The notes beneath the pieces are model-generated. The model ran no database searches. It was not told the origin of the DNA and saw nothing but the letters and a program-made list of their open reading frames with translations. Below are positions 13,200 through 25,654 of a DNA stretch of 64,000 nt, piece after piece. Source of the DNA: Rutidosis leptorrhynchoides. Taxonomy: Eukaryota; Streptophyta; Magnoliopsida; Asterales; Asteraceae. The position numbers were made by a program, and so were the translations under genes. Within the stretch, counting starts at the first letter, position 1. Each line of letters starts with the position of its first letter. The DNA lies in assembly GCF_046630445.1 (NCBI RefSeq), contig NC_092338.1:343485501-343549500 (forward strand). Reading direction: 5' to 3'.

Positions 13200-14536
13200 T
13201 AACTATATGTATGAATATTGATTATTTTACAAAATAACCATATATAAAATATAACTGAAGATATAAAACATAAATAAAGGATATATATTTATATAACTAC
13301 AACAATTAATATACATAAATATTATATAGAAGGAATTATGTGATTATATGTGTTAATATATATACTTGATATAGGTTCGTGAATTCGAGGTCAACCCTGC
13401 ATTGTTCAGTATCGTCGTATGAATATTTTTACTACAAAATATTGGATAGTGAGTTCATTTGATTCCCTTTTACTCTTTACATTTTTGGGACTGAGAATAC
13501 ATGCGCTATTTTTACAACTGCTTTATTAAATGCTTTTGAAATATATTTTTAACTGAGAATACATGAAATGCTTTTATAAACGTTTGACGAGATAGACACA
13601 AGCAAAACATTCCTTTAATGAATTATTATGCAGAAAGAAGTTATGTGAATTGTTATTGAATTAGTTGGACGTGATAATTGCCACTAATTGTTGTGAATAT
13701 TTTCTGCTGATTATTATTGCTTGAAACCTAAGAATTAGAATCGGGTATGGCCCTAATTCACGCGAATCCTAAAGGTAGCTACCGGGTTTAACACCCCCAC
13801 CCAGAATGTTCACTAGATGGAAGAGCTAGTGGGCGTGGTGTTTAGTACTTCGAAGTTTATTTATTATACAGAGGAGATGTTTTGTTTTAGGGATATTATT
13901 GATGCGCATTATATGTTAAGGTCGGTTACCATGTTGAGCAATGAAATCAAATTGAATGTTATGTATCGAGAGAATGATTTTTATACACAGGTTATGTGTA
14001 TTATTTTTGTGCACGAGATATGTGTACGGTTATTTAAAAATCGCGAGGCAACCTACGGGGGAGAAAAGGATACGAACCTACTCTGCTAAGCATTATGAAA
14101 AATGGTTTTGTACACGAGGTAGGTGTACTGTATTTAAATCTTGTGGTGTATCAAAATGATAAATTTTACTGCTTATGATAAACCTATGAACTCACCAACC
14201 TTTTGGTTGACACTTTAAAGCATGTTTATTCTCAGGTTTGAAAGAAATCTTCCGCTGTGCATTTGCTCATTCTAGGGATATACTTGGAGTCATTCATGAC
14301 ATATTTCAAAAGACGTTGCATTCGAGTCGTTGAGTTCATCAAGAATATTATTAAGTCATTTATGGTTGGATATATTATGAAATGGTATGCATGTCATCAA
14401 CTTTCGATGTGATGAAAGTTTGTCTTTTAAAAATGAATGCAATATTTGTAAAATGTATCATTTAGAGGTCAAATACCTCGTAATGAAATCAAATATTGTG
14501 AATCATTTATAATGTATATGAACGGGTCCTTTCAGT

Positions 14537-14548
14537 TGGTATCAGAGC
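14537..14548 (+). promoter_or_regulatory. Primer binding site of B (initiator Met tRNA)
   Basis: TGGTATCAGAGC, two bases after the 5' LTR ends. It is complementary to the 3' end of initiator Met tRNA and would prime minus-strand cDNA synthesis. Confidence 0.92.
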
Positions 14549-14990
14549 GGTGGTCTTAGCGAACCAGGTCTTGCATTAGTGTGTCTGACTGATAGTTGTT
14601 AAGATGCACTAGTAAATCTGGACTTCGACCATGTCTGCATGTCAAAAGTTTTGCTTATCATTTCTTGTCAAAAATTACCTGCTTATCATCCTTAGGAAAT
14701 TACCTGCTTATCATTCTTATAGAATCACTTGCTTATCAATCTTAGTCTAGACACATCTTACTGCATTGACTGCATGAATAGTGTATAGACAAAATTCATA
14801 TCTTAGCGTATCTGCTAATCCATATCTTAGCATATCTATTACTGTAAACTTTGTCTGACATATTCCGTAATTCCTCCGTAAGCTACAAAATCTTTTGTTC
14901 TATATATATAGATATTCTATATAAATAGAATATCATCCGATAGCCGGAAAATTATTTCATATCGAAAAATCCTTTAATCAATCATACGAA

Positions 14991-15479
14991 ATGGAATTCG
15001 TCACTAGTTCAAGTCCCTCAAATTCCGATATGGATTTTCACTCGAGCTCCGAAAGCAGTATAACCGGAATGGATCAACAAATCAGTCATCACCAATTCTG
15101 GATGAATTGGGGATGGGTTCGTAGTCGACTTAATCAATGGAGACGCGAAGAAGGCGATCCCTTCCACCAACCGAATTCACCTCTTGGCGAAGAACCTGAA
15201 GCACTTACCGGCGAACCTATCCGAAACACCATTTTCAGCCTCATTTCCAGGGTAGCTCGTCACAATTATATTCTATCCATAATTCTAAACCTTATTCATT
15301 CCCTTGTTCAAATCGCCAATCGTCACAGAGTAATAGATGGAGTCAATGAACTTAGCACTCGAGTAATCAATTTGGAGAATATGGTGCAAAACTTACCAGC
15401 TTCAGCAACATCACCAGCACCAACAACCCAAGTTTCAACATCACATGCCTCAACATCACAACCTAGACCTCGAACCTAA
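14991..15479 (+). CDS. ORF0-type protein of element B (162 aa)
   Basis: The only intact ORF of any size in B, starting 443 bp after the primer binding site where ORF0 also sits in D and E. The N-terminus (about residues 1-35) is Ser/Asp-rich (SSSPSNSDMDFHSSSESS). A central Trp-rich stretch (FWMNWGWVRSRLNQWRR) is followed by a hydrophobic helix-like segment (YILSIILNLIHSLVQIAN). Near residues 118-140 is a heptad-like stretch (ELSTRVINLENMVQNL), and the tail is Ser/Thr/Pro-rich. There is no zinc knuckle or capsid homology that I can see, so it is not a normal Gag. Its position and its layout of disordered N-terminus and C-terminal coiled coil match ORF0 of D (40870-39929) and E (53171-53864), but sequence identity is low. 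Function unknown. Confidence 0.7.
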   Translation: MEFVTSSSPSNSDMDFHSSSESSITGMDQQISHHQFWMNWGWVRSRLNQWRREEGDPFHQPNSPLGEEPEALTGEPIRNTIFSLISRVARHNYILSIILNLIHSLVQIANRHRVIDGVNELSTRVINLENMVQNLPASATSPAPTTQVSTSHASTSQPRPRT

Positions 15480-16273
15480 TCATCGTTCTACCATCATTCT
15501 ACGTCATTTATCTTCGTTCTACCTGACGATTATGTAATTTCTAATATTTTAGAGATTATGTACTCTAGTTCTAACCGTAAATCAGATAAGTTTAATACCA
15601 TATTGACTCATTAAATCCATGATTACATCTGAAGACAATATATATGTAAGTATATTTTTATAAAGTTATAATTAAAAATTCCTTTGTACAAACTATTAAT
15701 GATGAAAATATTTTAACGGGTAGGTAATACCCGAGAAATATTTAGATTTCACATTAATATATTACACGATACATTCTTCAATTACGATTTAACAATCGTT
15801 ATCTTTCCAATTCAACTCCGCAGACATACGTATCTGTTCACCGCAAAATAATCATTTTCATTCAAATTCAATTTCATATTCAGATATTGACCGACCAGAA
15901 TCCAAGTCAAGATTTGACAAGTGGCATAATGAAGAAAATAATGGACAAAAAAAAATTTAATAGTAACCAATTAATTAACTAAGTAAAATTTCTTCATCAT
16001 CTTCTGATCTTAAATATTTTAAATGCTAAAATTATATATTGGACTATTGGATTATTGGACTACTAACTTTGGACAATTAAAAAGTATTAAAAGAGTAGGA
16101 AATATAAATTATAACACATTTTGATATCGTTAATAAGCTACATCTTCTACAGTTAAACATTTCCTCAAGTTTGTCCCTTGATTCCATCTTAAACATCATT
16201 TGAATTTTGACAATTACAATCTTCATTCAAATCCTTCAAACTCTTGAAAACACCTCGGATTGATAACCAATAA
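15480..16273 (+). other. Non-coding internal region of B
   Basis: AT-rich, between ORF0 and the PABP-like fragment. It contains ACGGGTAGGTAATACCCGAG (15717-15736), which includes a palindrome-like GGGTA...TACCC. Nothing coding was recognised. Confidence 0.5.
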
Positions 16274-16515
16274 TTCAGATATGAGAATGCTGATGAAGCA
16301 GCAAAAGTTGTAGATGGTCTTAATGGCCAAAAGTTTGATGATAAAGAATGGAGTGTTGGAAACACTCAATAAGAAAAGTGGTACTGGAAAACTGATTGAG
16401 CAAACTATGAAGGAAACTGTAGACACACCACAAAGACTAAACCTATACTTAATGAATCCAGATGATTCTGTAACTGACAAAATCTCTAGCGAATATCTTG
16501 CTCCTTATCTATTCT
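16274..16515 (+). pseudogene. Captured fragment of a poly(A)-binding protein gene (end of RRM3 to start of RRM4)
   Basis: PABP binds mRNA poly(A) tails through four RRM domains. Two adjacent frames together read in PABP order. From 16274 the frame gives YENADEAAKVVDGLNG then KFDDKEWSVGNTQ and a stop, matching the end of RRM3. After a frameshift the frame of 16314 gives EQTMKETVD (inter-domain linker), then NLYLMNPDDSVTD and EYLAPY, matching the start of RRM4. About 80 codons are left, with one frameshift and no intron. It lies inside the internal region of B, far from any other PABP sequence, so it was picked up as cDNA or DNA by the retroelement lineage. It is surely non-functional as a protein. 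Identification is by recognition of the conserved RRM phrases. Confidence 0.72.
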
Positions 16516-17469
16516 AAATCCTTGCGGACATATTTCTTCAACATCTTTTGATTCTAAATATTCTAAATTCTAAGAGATCATCGTATCTTTCGTTATAAAT
16601 ATCTTCGATATTTCTGAAGATACCTTCATAAATATCTTTGTCTGAAATTATCTATCTCATCGTGCTATATATGTTACATCATAAAGGAAATTACTTTAAT
16701 TTCTAAATTTTCTTTAAAATTTGAGTTGAATTATGAATGGTTTTTAGAGAAGTGTAGGGAATTGGAGCATGAGTTAGTATAATATAATGACGCCCGACCA
16801 ACGTGATTATATTACAGTAAGTCATGCTGAATTTCTAATGGAACTTGATGATGGTTCACAGATCATACCGTCATCATAGACCATGTTACATAACTCTTTC
16901 GTTCTATTTAACCTCTAAATATATCAAGAACATAATTACTTAATAGTTCTATCTTTCCTGGATATACTAGTAATTTGACAAATCAAATCGTGCTAATACA
17001 TTCCTTTCTGCTTAGAATATTATAGTCATTCAAAACTCTATACCTACGAATTCTGAACCATTATTTGCTTGACTTGAAGTAGGATGAGAATGGTGACAAT
17101 AAGGAAACAAATGAAGGTGAATTTATAGTGAAATATCAGACATAGCAATCGAGACAGATTATCGCATTTAATTAAAGAGGATCCTAAATTTCCTTAATTA
17201 TCGAAGAATCAAATCTTATATAGATTTCGAAGATTTTCATTCCTTGAATTCTGGAAATCCACCGTGACTACATCAAAAGTTAAATCTCTATCTCAATCTT
17301 TTGCGACAGCTTCACTCGAACGCTCCACATAATCGAATCGTTTTATCTATATTTTTCAATAATGATAAAACCCTATTTATCAACTCATATTCGTCATAAA
17401 AGCATTTTTATTGTTAGCCATGACGACCTCACTCAAATTTCGGAACGAAATTTCTTTAACGGGTAGTAC
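16516..17469 (+). other. Non-coding 3' internal region of B with polypurine-type end
   Basis: No ORF of note. The last 40 bp contain AATTTCGGAACGAAATTTC and ACGGGTAGTAC directly before the 3' LTR. The same kind of sequence precedes the LTR in D and E, where it follows the integrase stop codon. This supports descent from a full-length element by loss of gag-pol. Confidence 0.6.
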
Positions 17470-17639
17470 TGTGACGACCCGAAAATTTCCGACCAAATTT
17501 AAACCTAATCTTTATATGATTTCGATACAATAAGCAAAGTCTGTAATGTTGAGTCTCAAAATTTTTGAATGGTATATATGGATTCAGTTAATCTTTGACT
17601 ATGCCCGACGATTCACGAACAATTGTGTGTAAATAAATG

Positions 17640-17642
<3 letters not shown>

Positions 17643-17734
<92 letters not shown>
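17643..17734. repeat. (AT)n microsatellite, 3' LTR copy
   Basis: About 92 bp, more than twice the length at the same site in the 5' LTR. It yields a spurious Tyr-Ile ORF. Confidence 0.92.
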
Positions 17735-17736
<2 letters not shown>

Positions 17737-19841
17737 AAATAAATATAAGGGTATATATATAATGTTTTGAGTTAATAAAATACACTTTATTAAATTGGAA
17801 TTAAAGGTGTAAAATGATAAATGAAATAATTAAGTACTATTAAAAAATAAATATATATAAATATCTATATGATTTATATTAATAATTATTTCTATTATAT
17901 ATAAAATTTATAAAAATTAAATAAATGTTATATAATTGTAATATTAATATATTAAATGTAATTACAAGTTAAAAATATAATTTTTATGTTATTGTTATTG
18001 TTCTTATCATTATTATTAATATTATTATTATTATTTTTATTATTAATATTATTATAACATATAATATATAAATATGAAGTTGATACATTTAATTTGTTAT
18101 AGTTTTATCATATTATTATTAATATCATTATTATTATTATTATAATTAATAGTAAAATTATGATATCAATTATTATTTTAATTAATATTATTGTTATTAC
18201 TAAAAATTTTCATTTTTATTTAAATTTATTAATATCTATACTTTTAATACTTTTATCATTAATTTTATTATTACTAGTGTTATTTAGATATTATTACAAC
18301 TATTAATTCTATTATTATTAGTATTTTTAATATTAATATGTATTATTATTATATCATTATTATTCTTTAATATTAATTATAATTATATATATAAAAGCAG
18401 ATGAGGAATCATAATCTGTTTCATATCCTTTTCAAAGCTGTAGTGATTTGTCCCTCTATCCAAATAAATCGTACAAATCAATGCTTAATCACAAGAGTAA
18501 ATCTAAAATCTGTTACCAATCAGTTTCACATTACCATCAAACTGTATGGATTTTTGTTTTCTGTCTCTAAATTGGTTACGAATCGAATCACAGATACACA
18601 ATAAAAATCTGAGAGAATCAAAAATCAGATATAATAATTCAGTAAGATACAAAGATTACTAGATATATTCAGCAGATGAAGAATCAAATTCAGATGGGCA
18701 TCCACATCAACTTTCTAGATATATTTTTTTACTCGTCCTTCCTGTCTCCAACTTGTTACCCGTCCAGATGAACTTCTCAATACAAACAACCTGATCAAAT
18801 CAAGCTGTTAGTAGAAATTGTACGATTCTGTTAGCCATCACTATCTGACTTATTTTTCTTGTTTTCTTTTTCTTATTTGAAGAACCCTGTCTGCATTTTG
18901 TTATACGTTTAAATCAATTTACAATACAAACAATCAAGTTTACTGTATCAAATATTCGATTACTATCTATATATAATTCTATATTCACAATGCAATTGAA
19001 ATCAAAAACAGAAAAACACATAAACAACTCACCACCCTTGCACCCTTTTAAATCTTTCTCTGCTTCCTTCTTATTGTCCGAGAACCACTCATCATCACCA
19101 TAAAACCATCACCCAATATAAACGACATCGATCACCTTGGCTAATATACAATTTCTTTCTTCGACAAGAGACCACCATCATAGAATCCCTACAACGACAC
19201 CAATATCACCAAAACACGACACTACTTACGTATTTATCATACAAATCGAGACCACCTTATAACATCACATTTAACCCATCTGTTAGAACCACTTTTCTGC
19301 CTCTAATTTGAATTACTAAACCACCTGCAAACTCATGTTGTTGCTGTTGGTATCGAACCACTATGATCAACCTACTACTGCTCGCTGATAGACCTGCCTT
19401 CTATTCTCTTTTCTATCAAACGGACCAGGCCAAACAAGCCTTACCTGCTACTACTTTGATGCTCGTTAATTTCTGCTACATTTCGATGTTTTTCTCACAA
19501 ACCAAGCATAACCGAACACAGCCTTAAATATTAGTGAGGCTTTAGCAACTTGATAATATTATATATTACAGAAAGTGTTCCAATTATGCTTCTTGTGTAG
19601 TTATTTGGCCGACAAGTACAAGAGTGACAACCACTTGGTGAGTATTAAAATGAAAAAGGAATTGGCATGCGTTTTTTTTTCCTCTCTTTTTGACCAACAA
19701 CCACTAAATCAAGAAATCCCACTAAATTAAGTAACCCACTTGATTTTTATAGAGTATTGCATGATGAGGAATGACGTGTAAAGATGATGGAAGAATTGTG
19801 GAGCCATAACCGAAATAAGTTCGGTAATATTTGCTGTTACT

Positions 19842-19846
19842 ATTAT
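19842..19846. repeat. Target-site duplication of C, left copy
   Basis: ATTAT, repeated at 21514-21518. The empty site in the 5' LTR of B (near 11755-11765) has one copy. Confidence 0.88.
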
Positions 19847-21257
19847 TGATAGGTCAGATCATGTTGAGATTGAGAGAAACGATAAGATAGAATGAGATTC
19901 GGTAAGTAATGTGGGCTTCCTCAATGTGTTTCAGTACCGAATGTTGTAACCATTGAGTCTCAAATCAGATATAGATCCATACCGAATATTATACCGAATG
20001 ATATACGAGTATCCAATACCGAGTGTGAATCAAGTTTAGATACCGAATGTGTTCTTCAAGGCAGATTTTGAAATTTTCACAAGCTTCACTTCGATTAAAT
20101 TGATGCTTGAAATCTATTGTAACAGCATCATAGACCAGCGATTTAGATCTTTTGTGAATAAATTTCAGACAAAACATCATCAAATTGCTAGAATCGTGAT
20201 GAACAGAGGCGTGAGGATGAAGACCACCAAATATTGAATTTTCGAATCAAGCACCTTCAGACTATGAATCCTTCATGAAAAACATTTGAATTAACCTTTA
20301 GAATGCTCGACAACCGAAATCATAACCTGAAATGAATCACAGCTCTCAAATTTGATTTATGAAATTACAGTGGACTTTTTAATTCGAAGGTTTGACTCCA
20401 AAATTAGATCTCGATTTAGCAAGTTAGGATCTATAAACTTGTAGATAGTTTCTCGATCTGAATCACAACACTTCTGCACTTTTACTTTTTGTCAATTCAT
20501 TTCATAAAGTTCCGGAGACTAAAACGAGCTTGAGATGTGGATGATGAAGAACACGGTCTGAATATTCTTCAATCCGTAGCTGTTAATTGAAATAGAATGA
20601 TTTCGAGTGTTCACTTGTAGTTAAGAATCACGAATTTGATTGCAAAATATGTAGATGAAGATCAATTGATGAAGTTGAATTAGATTCGGTATGTGTATAT
20701 ATATGGTGCTCAATGTACAGTACCGAAAAGTAGGAGTATGAATCAGATTGTTTATGATGTTTTATGAATTTGTTGTGATATGAATTTATGTTGAAGGTCG
20801 ATGATATACTGATGATGCTCGATGTAGAAAGTCAGATTCGGTATTTTTTTTATTTATTTATCTGATGTTGTACAGTGAAAAGAGAGAGATATGACTGTTA
20901 CTGTAGATCGATGTAAAATTATTTGAGGAGAGAGAAGATAGATCTGGTCACTCAGTACTGTAGAAGTCAGATCTTTGAGATTCGGTAGTCCTTTTTTTTA
21001 TTGTGAATATGTAATAAGAAAAGTTAATTTTGATGAGATTCGGTATTTGAATAAAGTTCGGGTTCGGTAAAATTTTGTTCGAAGATTCGAAGGTTTGGTT
21101 CGAAGATTGGATGAAGTTATGAAGATGAGTATGAAGATTCGATGAATATTCGAAGATGAGTATGAAGATGTGTTGAAGATTTGAAGATTCGGTATGAAGA
21201 TGGTTTAAAGATACACACGATATTCGTAGGAGACTCTTTCATTTCGTTGAAGGTCTT

Positions 21258-21269
21258 GCTCTGATACCA
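21258..21269 (-). promoter_or_regulatory. Primer binding site of C
   Basis: Minus strand TGGTATCAGAGC, two bases from the LTR edge at 21272. It fixes the orientation of C. Confidence 0.88.
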
Positions 21270-21271
21270 AA

Positions 21272-21513
21272 TGATAGGTCAGATCATGTTGAGATTGAGA
21301 GAAATGATAAGATAGAATAAGATTCAGTAGGTGAGAAGGAGATTCGATAAGAGAGAGAATCGGTACAAATTACATTCCATAGCTTCTAGAACTCAGTTAC
21401 AATGCAATGGCTATCTAATTAGGACTACTTAGGTTCCTTATATAGCCCACTTCTAAGGAACCTTCATTTAAGCTTATTTCACATTAACACTATACAACTT
21501 CGGGGTCCTAACA
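21272..21513 (-). repeat. Element C 5' LTR (242 bp)
   Basis: Bounded by TG at 21272 and CA at 21513 on the plus strand. Its first 55 bp match 19847 onward with a few substitutions. Confidence 0.82.
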
Positions 21514-22469
21514 ATTATTGATTTATATCTTCTGCAAATGGTTCATAAACCCCACAAAGACTTTAACTTTCCTTAGCCACATGCGTTATTTTTTCTTTAA
21601 CCCAGCCGATAACCATTTAACCCCACAAATCAAAATCCAATTTAATACAGAGTATATGCCTAACTTGTCTGTGCCAGTTGGTAAAAAGGAAGAAGGAGAA
21701 GAAAAACCAAAACCCTCAATCCAATATTAACTGATACGTAGGCCTTTATATTATGTGTTGGGACATTTACACTTATTTAGAGCCATTATCCAAGTAATTA
21801 TGTTGGGCTTCTACTTTATTATGTTGGGCTGCTGGGTTACTGCTCTCCCTTTTCTTCCTGCTCGATTATTATTCATCATCTATGGGGGGTCGATGATAAT
21901 GAATAGCAATTACAATAACGAATAAGGATTCCATGATGATATGAATGATGATAAGGGTTTAGGTGATGAGATTATAAAAATGATAATGGATGATGTTAAG
22001 TTAATAATGATAACATGAAGATAATTATAAATAATGTTGTATGATTGATCGTAATCTTAATGGAGATTATGACGATAATGGTGGGGTCTGTATGTGGAAA
22101 TAAAATCCTAGATTGATTTAGTGAGGAACCGATTTGGTGATTAGCTGCTATATTATTTTCGGTTAAGATTCATCAAAGTAGGCCACAAAAATTTTCTTTT
22201 GGGCTTCTTTAATTGATATAGATTATCAATTTGGGCCGTTAATGGACTGCCTATTGTTGGGTCGGTATTTTTAGATGGGCCTAGTTATTTTGGGCCGATA
22301 TTCTTTTTCCTGTTGGGCTTGAACATATTAACGAGCTAAATGGAAACAAATCACGAATTACTACAGAAAAATAGAATCGGAGTACATGGTTAAGGATGTT
22401 ATCGGGAGGTCGTGGATTCAAACCGGACTTGGGCATTTTTTTAAGGGCTACTTCTTTGAGGTAGTTTAC

Positions 22470-22728
<259 letters not shown>

Positions 22729-22837
22729 CATTAAGATTACTAAAATCATTATTTTCAATATTAACATATAACTATTATTATTATTATTATTAAATGATAG
22801 TATTAGTATTATTATTAAAATTATTATCATTATAATT

Positions 22838-22840
<3 letters not shown>

Positions 22841-22925
<85 letters not shown>
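22841..22925. repeat. Second (TTA)n microsatellite, 3' LTR copy
   Basis: About 85 bp, slightly longer than the 5' LTR copy. Confidence 0.9.
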
Positions 22926-22926
<1 letters not shown>

Positions 22927-23016
22927 CATTTTTCTTATTACTAGAATCATTATTATTATTATTAATAGTGTTGTTTTTATAACAAATTATTGATTTTTGA
23001 TATAATATCAATTACA

Positions 23017-23020
<4 letters not shown>

Positions 23021-23101
<81 letters not shown>
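23021..23101. repeat. (AT)n array, 3' LTR copy
   Basis: About 81 bp, shorter than the 5' LTR copy, so the arrays changed independently and in both directions. Confidence 0.92.
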
Positions 23102-23103
<2 letters not shown>

Positions 23104-24435
23104 CTATATGTATGAATATTGATTATTTTACAAAATAACCATATATAAAATATAACTGAAAATATAAAACATAAATAAAGGATATATATTTATATAACTA
23201 CAACAATTAATATACATAAATATTATATAGAAGGAATTATGTGATTATATGTGTTAATATATATACTTGATATAGGTTCGTGAATCCGAAGTCAACCCTG
23301 CATTGTTCAGTATTGTCGTATGAATATTTTTACTACAAAATATTTTATAGTGAGTTCATTTGATTCCCTTTTACTCTTTACATTTTTGGGACTGAGAATA
23401 CATGCGATGTTTTTACAACTGCTTTATTAAATGCTTTTGAAATATATTTTTAACTGAGAATACATGAAATGCTTTTATAAACGTTTGACGAGATAGATAC
23501 AAGCAAAACATTCCTCGAATGAATTATTATGCAGACAGAAGTTCTATGGATTATTATTGAATTAGTTGGACGTGATAATTGCCACTAATTGTTGTGAATA
23601 TTTTCCCTTGATTATTATTGCTTGGTAACCTAATAATTATAATCGGGTATGGCCCTAATTCACGTGAATCCTAAAGGTAGCTATCGAGTTTAACACCCCC
23701 ACCCAGAATGTTCACTAGACGGAAGAGCTAGTGGGCATGGTGTTTAGTACTTCGAAGTTTATTTATTATACAGACGAGATGTTCTATTTTGGGGATATTA
23801 TTGATGCGCATTATATGTTAAGCTCGGTTACCATATTGAGCAATGAAATCAAATTGAATGTTATGTATCGAGAGAATGATTTTATACACAGGTTATGTGT
23901 ATTATTTTTGTGCACGAGATATGTGTACGGTTATTTAAAAATCGCGAGGCAACCTACGGGGGAGAAAAGGATGCGAACCTACTCTGCTAAGCATTATGAA
24001 AAATGGTTTTGTACACGAGATAGGTGTACTGTATTTAAATCTTGTGGTCTATCAAAATGATGAATTTTACTGCTTATGATAAACCTATGAACTCACCAAC
24101 CTTTTGGTTGACACTTTAAAGCATGTTTATTCTCAGGTATGAAAGAAATCTTCTGCTGTTAATTTGCTCATTCTAGGGATATACTTGGAGTCATTCATGA
24201 CATATTTCAAAAGACATTGCATTCGAGTCGTTGAGTTCATCAAGAATATTATTAAGTCATTTATTGTTGGATATATTATGAAATGGTATGCATGCCGTCA
24301 ACTTTCGATGTGATGAAAGTTTGTCTTTTAAAAACGAATGCAATGTTTGTAAAATGTATCATTTAGAGGTCAAATACCTCGTAATGAAATCAACTATTGT
24401 GAATCATTTATAATGTATATGAACAGGTCCTTTCA

Positions 24436-24440
24436 CACCG
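24436..24440. repeat. Target-site duplication of B, right copy
   Basis: CACCG directly after the CA end of B. The LTR of A resumes at 24441. Confidence 0.92.
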
Positions 24441-25065
24441 TCCGTCCCGGAAGACGGACCCTCTCCCAACATTCATCCGGCATCATCTCAACAACTTTAC
24501 CACGCCGGACGAATGGCTAGGCTGAGAGTCCGGATGACATACACGTAACCGGCATCATGTAGACAGTCATGATGATTTTAACCGTGAAGAAACACTTGGA
24601 ATAAATAGAAAGCAAAACCTTCCCGGCTAGACTGAGAGCACCGTGATGCCTTAGCCAGAACCAACATGCCACCGGTACCATCACCACTTCCCGGTTCAGT
24701 ATTCCAAACCGACATAAAGACACCTTCTCGGGTCAAATACGCCGTCCCAGAGAAAGTGCATTGTCCCGGAACAGACACTTCATCCCGGAACGAGTAATTG
24801 ACCCCGGAGCAAACGTGCAAACAAGTTACACACCACATCAGCCCACGAATCTAGGAAAGTTTGTTAGGATCTGCTCGATTATTCCCATGAAAGGGAAAGG
24901 TGACACGTCACCCCTCGGGATTGGCAAAGTTTGTTACAACCATGAAAGTGACATATGCCACGTCATCATTCCCTCCTAACATCTATAAATACGTGAACAA
25001 GATCATTTATTCCATAACATTGGATGCATTAATGTTACTCTGCCCAAATCGAATACGGTAAAATT
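24441..25065 (+). repeat. Element A 5' LTR, second piece (3' end deleted)
   Basis: Colinear with 29096-29720 of the 3' LTR, ending near CTGCCCAAATCGA. Beyond this the two copies part: here gag-region sequence begins within about 65 bp, while the 3' copy continues as LTR. The end of the 5' LTR, the primer binding site and the first part of gag are therefore missing, in one deletion joining about 25065 to gag. Confidence 0.75.
24983..24992 (+). promoter_or_regulatory. TATA box of the element A 5' LTR
   Basis: CTATAAATAC. The 3' LTR has CTATAAAATC at 29638. Upstream are ACGT-core motifs (GACACGTCAC near 24902, GCCACGTCATC near 24957). Confidence 0.6.
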
Positions 25066-25129
25066 ATTCCCAGGACTCCCAGAAACACAGCAGATTTTCT
25101 GGTTTTTAACATGCCTGGACAAAGATGCA

Positions 25130-25654
25130 CACATGTCGCTTGTCTCTGAACTCCGATGAAACATCCCGGGTACATTTGTAGATGCTGTGACGGTAGCAAG
25201 GCAATACCAACACTCTGGAAGAGAAAGACAGGCTGGGTATCACCGGGATGAAAAGAAAAGAGAAGAGGAAAGGAGAAGCGATAGCAGGCACCATCATGAC
25301 AGCAGCACACGCAGTGAAAGCTATCATAAAAGCCACAACAGCCACGGCAAAAGTCATGACAACCATAGGCATGATAAGAGCAGCCGAAGACCATACGATA
25401 AGGGATCCCTAATTGACAGCCTTTCCAAAACTCCAAGAGAGATACTATTAACGGAGCCCGTAAAGGCAAAGTTCACCCCTCCGGCACCATTAGAAAAACG
25501 TGATGGTCAAAAGTCAGACAAATACTGTGAATTCCACGAAGACAACGGTTATGAAACCGATGAATGCAAAGAACTTATACGTGAAATCATTGCCAAAATC
25601 AAGGCAGGCGAACTTAATCACTTGTTGTCAGGTCGGAAGTTCAAAAAAGGCTGA
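25130..25654 (+). pseudogene. gag: Element A Gag, C-terminal part only
   Basis: The C-terminal end of a Tat-type Gag. A highly charged Arg/His/Ser-rich segment (RRSDSRHHHDSS, HKSHNSHGK) is followed by FTPPAPLEKR and the family motif KYCEFHEDNGYETDECKEL, then IREIIAKIKAGELNHLL and a stop at 25652-25654. The C..H...H/E..C pattern in that motif is the single zinc-binding-like knuckle typical of these Gags. The capsid-like N-terminal two thirds is missing. Protease coding continues in another frame (see 25640), so a frameshift lies near 25640. No ATG is claimed as the true start. Confidence 0.78.

Larger units (their letters stand above)
19847..21513 (-). mobile_element. Element C: short non-autonomous LTR element (TRIM-like), minus strand
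   Basis: A 1667-bp insertion in the 3' LTR of B with a perfect ATTAT duplication and TG...CA ends. On the minus strand it starts TGTTAGGACCCCGAAG. The first LTR is 21513-21272, followed after two bases by a primer binding site (21269-21258). At the far end only about 55-60 bp of the second LTR remains recognisable (19847-19905), so that LTR is internally deleted or heavily diverged. The interior has no protease, reverse transcriptase or gag, but is studded with ATTCGGTA / TACCGAAT motifs. The LTR start is reminiscent of Ty1/copia elements; class is otherwise open. Confidence 0.8.

Noticed and set aside
13817-14159. Open frames of 67-109 codons in the B LTRs (also 23731-24060)
   Set aside because: Frames differ between the two LTR copies because of single-base indels, and no domain is recognisable.
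17588-17785. Tyr-Ile repeat ORF on the minus strand
   Set aside because: Artefact of an AT dinucleotide array.
24517-24838. Minus-strand ORFs in the A LTRs (also 29172-29475)
   Set aside because: Similar in both LTRs because the LTRs are copies; no domain, and they overlap the promoter region.
25035-25469. Minus-strand ORFs over the gag region of A
   Set aside because: Shadow of the His/Ser/Arg-rich gag frame on the plus strand.
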